Below are positions 61,000 to 64,000 of a stretch of DNA of 64,000 bases, piece by piece. Source of the DNA: Pseudomonas chlororaphis subsp. piscium. Lineage in GTDB: Bacteria > Pseudomonadota > Gammaproteobacteria > Pseudomonadales > Pseudomonadaceae. Each line of letters starts with the position of its first letter. Within the stretch, counting starts at the first letter, position 1. Location: NCBI RefSeq assembly GCF_003850345.1, contig NZ_CP027707.1:3162001-3226000 (forward strand), read 5' to 3'. The notes under the pieces are model-generated. The model did not search any database. It was not told the DNA's origin and saw only the letters and a list, made by a program, of their open reading frames with translations. The position numbers and the translations under genes were made by a program.

Positions 61000-62025
61000 A
61001 TGAACCATCCCGCCGAGCCAGACACGCAACTGGACCTGCTTGAGCACTACGTGAAGAAGATTCTCGCGGCGCCGGTCTACGACCTGGCGGTGCGTACGCC
61101 GTTGCAGCCGGCGCCGGCCTTGTCGGCGGCGCTGGGTAACCAGGTGCTGCTCAAGCGCGAGGACCTGCAACCGACCTTTTCCTTCAAGATCCGCGGCGCC
61201 TACAACAAGCTGGTGCAACTCAGTGACGAGCAAAAGCGCCGCGGGGTAATCACCGCGTCCGCCGGCAATCACGCCCAGGGCGTGGCGCTGGCGGCGCGGG
61301 AACTGGGGATCAAGGCGACCATCGTCATGCCCTCTACCACGCCGCAGCTGAAAGTGCAGGGCGTCAGCAGCCGTGGCGCCGAGGCGGTGCTGCATGGCGA
61401 GAGTTTTCCCTTTGCCCTGGCCCATGCCCTGCAACTGGCAGAGGGCAGCGGCCAGACCTTCGTCTCGCCCTTCGACGACCCGGACGTGATCGCTGGGCAG
61501 GGCACGGTGGGCATGGAGATCCTGCGTCAGCACCCCGGGCGCCTGGACGCGATCTTCGTCCCGGTGGGCGGTGGTGGATTGATCGCCGGCATCGCCGCCT
61601 ATGTGAAATACCTGCGGCCTGAGGTGCGCATCGTCGGCGTCGAGTCCGAGCACTCCAACTGCCTGCAGCAGGCGTTGCAGGCCGGGGAAAGGGTACTGCT
61701 GCCCAGTGTCGGCACCTTCGCCGACGGGGTCGCCGTGGCACAGGTCGGCGCCCATTGTTTCGAGCTGTGTCGCTTGCTGGTCGACGAGGTGCTCACGGTC
61801 AGCAACGACGAACTCTGCTGCGCGATGAAGGACATCTACGACGACACCCGTTCCATCACCGAGCCCTCGGGAGCACTGGCGGTGGCTGGAATCAAGCAGT
61901 ACGTGGCCCGCAGCGGCGTACAGGGCGAAACCCTGGTGGCCATCGATTCCGGGGCCAATATCAACTTCGATCGCCTGGGGCAGGTGGCCGAGCGCGCGGC
62001 CTTGGGCGTTGGTGCGTTGGCGTGA
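61000..62025 (+). CDS. Threonine ammonia-lyase without regulatory domain
   Basis: A 341-residue fold-type II PLP enzyme: PLP Lys63 in FSFKIRGAYNK, SAGNHAQGVALAA, and the phosphate loop GGGGLIAG. It deaminates threonine to 2-oxobutanoate, the first step to isoleucine. It ends where the catalytic domain ends; biosynthetic IlvA has about 170 further residues with ACT-like Ile/Val-binding domains, so this enzyme should not be feedback-inhibited that way. The Ile/Thr leader-peptide attenuator upstream would provide control by transcription instead. ATG 61000 has CAGGAGAGCCGT upstream. Serine racemase activity is a minor alternative. Confidence 0.88.
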   Translation: MNHPAEPDTQLDLLEHYVKKILAAPVYDLAVRTPLQPAPALSAALGNQVLLKREDLQPTFSFKIRGAYNKLVQLSDEQKRRGVITASAGNHAQGVALAARELGIKATIVMPSTTPQLKVQGVSSRGAEAVLHGESFPFALAHALQLAEGSGQTFVSPFDDPDVIAGQGTVGMEILRQHPGRLDAIFVPVGGGGLIAGIAAYVKYLRPEVRIVGVESEHSNCLQQALQAGERVLLPSVGTFADGVAVAQVGAHCFELCRLLVDEVLTVSNDELCCAMKDIYDDTRSITEPSGALAVAGIKQYVARSGVQGETLVAIDSGANINFDRLGQVAERAALGVGALA

Positions 62026-62040
62026 GGCTAACGGGTGTCA

Positions 62041-62162
62041 TGTAGCCGCTGGCGAAGCCTGCGCACGAGCGCGAAGTGCTCGCCAGCCGAACCCCCGATG
62101 CACCGCGTTGCCTGGCCTGGCGGCTACTGCGTAGCCGATCGCAGCCTGTGGCAGCGGCTACA
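62041..62162. repeat. REPIN, TAGCCGCTGCC family
   Basis: TGTAGCCGCTGGCGAAGCCTGCG at the left and CGATCGCAGCCTGTGGCAGCGGCTACA at the right, about 75 bp apart, between the convergent threonine ammonia-lyase gene and ecotin. Confidence 0.85.
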
Positions 62163-62192
62163 TCACCTGCGATGCAGCCGCCGCGGTCTGGA

Positions 62193-62675
62193 TTATTCCG
62201 CGCGGGCCTTCTCGACCTTGTCCGAGGCGGACCACAGGCGGTAGCGCACTTCGATGTCCTTGGGGGCGTAGATCACGATCGGCAGCTTGCTGTTATAGCG
62301 CAGCACGAAGCCTTCGCCGACCACCGGCACGAACGCCTGCTTGCTGGTGCCTTCGGGGCAGGCCATCAGGGTGCTCATCGGGCCGCTGACCTTGTCCAGG
62401 CGATAGTAGGGGTAGCCCCAGCCTTCAAGGTTCTTCTCTTCCAGGGTGCCGCCCAGGCGCTGACGGTTGCAGTCGACGGTCAGGGTCTTGCCGGCCAGCA
62501 CCTCGACCTTGAAGTCTTCTTCCTTGGCCTGCTTGGGCAGATGGATCACCTGACGCACAAAACCGTCTTCGGCCTTGGGGTAAGGCGCCACGTCTTCGAG
62601 CTTGGCCGCATGGCTCAGGGTGGAAATACCGCTCAACAGCACAGCGATGGCGGTGGACACAGGAAAAAAGCGCAT
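62193..62675 (-). CDS. eco: Ecotin, periplasmic serine protease inhibitor
   Basis: A 160-residue secreted protein: signal peptide ending LSHAA, then the ecotin fold with [59 protein letters not shown] and [25 protein letters not shown]. Two Cys (69 and 106) match the E. coli disulfide. E. coli ecotin has P1-P1' Met84-Met85; the aligned pair here is Leu103-Met104, so P1 is Leu. Ecotins form dimers that block trypsin-fold proteases such as neutrophil elastase. ATG 62675 with GGAGGCCTT upstream. Confidence 0.94.
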   Translation of the reverse strand: MRFFPVSTAIAVLLSGISTLSHAAKLEDVAPYPKAEDGFVRQVIHLPKQAKEEDFKVEVLAGKTLTVDCNRQRLGGTLEEKNLEGWGYPYYRLDKVSGPMSTLMACPEGTSKQAFVPVVGEGFVLRYNSKLPIVIYAPKDIEVRYRLWSASDKVEKARAE

Positions 62676-63148
62676 AAGGCCTCCTTGCAGGTTGATCGAC
62701 GGCTCTCTCCATGGAGGGAGCCGCTTGTTTGAAACGCCGGGCAGTTTGACCGGGTAACGCCCGGTCATGCAAACCGTGGTCGGCTTTGCCGGGGTAACTG
62801 ATATGAGGTTTTACTTCAATATGTATTGATAAATTAATGATTTATAACGAATTAAGTTGTTGGTAAGGGCGGCATGCTGATGTTCCATCCCCTATCGGCG
62901 AGAGGCCGGCATCCTGCTCGCAGGAAGGACCTCCAGCGGACGAAAATCCCAGGCCCGAGGGTGAAAAAAAGCCTCACTGCTCAGAGCAAAATAGAATTTA
63001 GTGGAAGCGCCAATACGGCCTAGTCTAATAAATGGCTTTCTCTTCCAGGGAGGTTTAGTCATGCCGTACGCCGTATTTCGGGGGTGGAATCCCGAGACGA
63101 TATTCTTGCCATCATTGAATGGCCACTGCACCAACGGAGAGATCTGCC
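62676..63148. other. 473-bp intergenic region before the DUF1652 gene
   Basis: AT-rich to about 62870, then GC-rich with no recognised gene until a candidate 41-aa frame at 63061. No clear terminator or operator was found. The DUF1652 gene's own GGAGAGATCTGCC site ends the region. Confidence 0.4.
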
Positions 63149-63186
63149 ATGTTCTTATCTGCCTTGGAACTGCGCAATATCATTGA
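63061..63186 (+). CDS. Candidate small ORF (41 aa) overlapping the DUF1652 start
   Basis: ATG 63061 is preceded by GGGAGG with a 7-base spacer, an excellent ribosome site. The peptide starts MPYAVFRGWNPETIFLPSLN and has three Cys. It ends at 63186 inside the DUF1652 gene in another frame (38-bp overlap). It may be a real small protein or an upstream frame affecting DUF1652 translation; no family known. Confidence 0.35.
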   Translation: MPYAVFRGWNPETIFLPSLNGHCTNGEICHVLICLGTAQYH

Positions 63187-63418
63187 ATGCAGCTTCCTGC
63201 CCAAACGCTGCGAGTGCACCCTGAGCCCCGACCTGCACATGACCGTGAAAGTCTATGGCGACCATGAAACCGACCGCGTGGACCTGGTGGTCACCGGTAT
63301 CGATGCGGCGAGCCTCAACGGCTGCCGGGAGATCAACGACCTGATCGCCGAACTGCGCTACGACCTGGCCAATCATCCGGGCAGCCAGCCCATCACCCTG
63401 AAATCCAGGATTCATTGA
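63149..63418 (+). CDS. DUF1652 family protein
   Basis: An 89-residue Pseudomonas-specific protein starting MFLSALELRNIIECSFLPKRCECTLSPDLHMTVKVY, the DUF1652 signature, with VVTGIDAASLNGCREINDLIAELRYDL at the C-terminal half. Function unknown; many paralogues exist in pseudomonads. ATG 63149 has GGAGAGATCTGCC; ten residues are in frame upstream without support. Confidence 0.88.
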   Translation: MFLSALELRNIIECSFLPKRCECTLSPDLHMTVKVYGDHETDRVDLVVTGIDAASLNGCREINDLIAELRYDLANHPGSQPITLKSRIH

Positions 63419-63565
63419 TCGGCGGCTTTGCCAATGCCTGCGTTGCCTGCCTGGCCTGGATAGATCCCGGGCCAGGCGCAAGCTCGACCCTCACCGCGAA
63501 TAAAATCCCTGCCTGACTATCGCCGAGCTGCCTGCAACCTGGCGCGGGGTAGAGCAGGGCAGTCC

Positions 63566-63826
63566 TCAGTTCTGATAACTGCAGGCGTCCGACAGCTTGC
63601 GGTAGCTGATGGCTTCCAGCCTGCCCGCCTTGTCGATAAAGGTCATGTCCGCGGTGATCACCTTGCACTCCGGCGTCGCGGGCTCGGTCATCGACACCAC
63701 CTTGGCCACCTTCAGCGGCATGCCATAGTGATAAGGCACCGGCTGCACCTGGGCCGTGTCCGCCTGAGCCACACCCACGACCCCGGCAAACGCCAGGGCC
63801 CCGACCAGCAAAATACGCATGTTCAT
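63566..63826 (-). CDS. DUF2790 secreted small protein
   Basis: An 86-residue exported protein: signal peptide MNMRILLVGALAFAGVVGVAQA and a mature part with the DUF2790 pattern (YHYGMPLKVAKVVSM, CKVITADMTFIDKAGRLEAISYRKLSDACSYQN) with two Cys likely forming a disulfide. Function unknown; members are often metal- or stress-induced. The ATG has GGAGAACGCTC upstream. Bases 63827-64000 contain nothing recognisable. Confidence 0.88.
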   Translation of the reverse strand: MNMRILLVGALAFAGVVGVAQADTAQVQPVPYHYGMPLKVAKVVSMTEPATPECKVITADMTFIDKAGRLEAISYRKLSDACSYQN

Positions 63827-64000
63827 GAGCGTTCTCCGATAAGCCCGACAAAACCTCTATCGAGCGCGCCGCGGAGGGCGACAGGGGATTCTGCGCTGCG
63901 CGGTCCTGTACAGTTTTGGGCGGCGGGATTAATCGGAGATTAAGTAGGGGGCTAATGATTTGTGCGGGAGGGAGACTGCCCGACGAAATGTGCTTTGCGC

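Noticed and set aside
1..64000. CRISPR arrays, tRNA/rRNA genes, insertion sequences, prophage or integrative elements
   Set aside because: No regularly spaced direct repeats, no tRNA cloverleaf or CCA end, and no transposase, integrase or phage structural gene was seen on either strand.

Overview
The window looks like chromosomal DNA of a Pseudomonas in the P. fluorescens/protegens/chlororaphis complex. It is GC-rich and densely coded, with two families of Pseudomonas-type REP palindromes in the gaps (TAGCCGCTGCC-type and GTAGGAGCGAGCTTGCTCGCGA-type). It carries Pseudomonas-specific small families (DUF1652, DUF2790) and a complete fap functional-amyloid operon. No tRNA, rRNA, CRISPR, insertion sequence, prophage or integrase was seen. 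The first 72 bases are the tail of a gene that starts outside the window.

Layout. 0-3 kb: SnoaL-like protein, zapE, DinB-like protein, GNAT acetyltransferase. 3-6 kb: a heavy-metal two-component system (copR-copS) preceded by a PtrA-like small periplasmic protein under a CusR-type inverted repeat. 6-10.5 kb: a Fur-boxed TonB siderophore receptor and a CptA-like phosphoethanolamine transferase. 10.6-14.4 kb: a 57-aa coiled-coil protein, then a translationally coupled gnd-zwf-HAD operon. 14.5-16 kb: nhaB. 16-33.7 kb: the whole phenylacetate catabolic locus. It has paaFGHIJK and paaABCDE in tandem, then DUF485-symporter-phaK porin-paaZ, with paaY and paaX (repressor) divergent. Putative PaaX operators sit in the paaA promoter and beside paaY. 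34-41 kb: a sigma54 enhancer-binding protein gene convergent with fapABCDEF; fapA has a near-consensus sigma54 promoter. 41-50 kb: pnuC with a NadR-like kinase, a Cache chemoreceptor, uppP, DUF1294, an MmcQ/YjbR protein, a LysR regulator divergent from azoR, a secreted alpha/beta hydrolase and an MFS transporter. 50-55.5 kb: a YbiT-type ABC-F protein, lpxO, a secreted proline-rich protein, and a PQQ-dependent sugar dehydrogenase. 55.6-60.3 kb: a GNAT-C39 peptidase fusion divergent from a RimK-type ATP-grasp ligase and a CorA-like transporter, then map coupled to a ParD-like gene. 60.4-64 kb: DUF2834 protein, a threonine ammonia-lyase behind an apparent leader-peptide attenuator, ecotin, DUF1652 and DUF2790 proteins.

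How the genes work together. PaaK makes phenylacetyl-CoA, PaaABCDE epoxidises it, PaaG isomerises it, PaaZ opens and oxidises the ring product, and PaaJ/F/H carry the chain to acetyl-CoA and succinyl-CoA. PhaK and the symporter bring in substrate, and PaaX/PaaY regulate and protect the pathway. FapA-F secrete and assemble amyloid fibres; FapC here carries an unusual His-Gly repeat.

Most interesting leads: (1) a probably leaderless Ile/Thr-rich leader peptide with mutually exclusive hairpins ahead of a threonine ammonia-lyase that lacks the allosteric domain; (2) the ATP-grasp / GNAT-peptidase / CorA locus, a candidate peptide-ligation system of unknown product; (3) the His-Gly array in FapC; (4) a methionine aminopeptidase translationally coupled to a ParD-like partner. 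All assignments are by eye from sequence and family knowledge; no searches were run.
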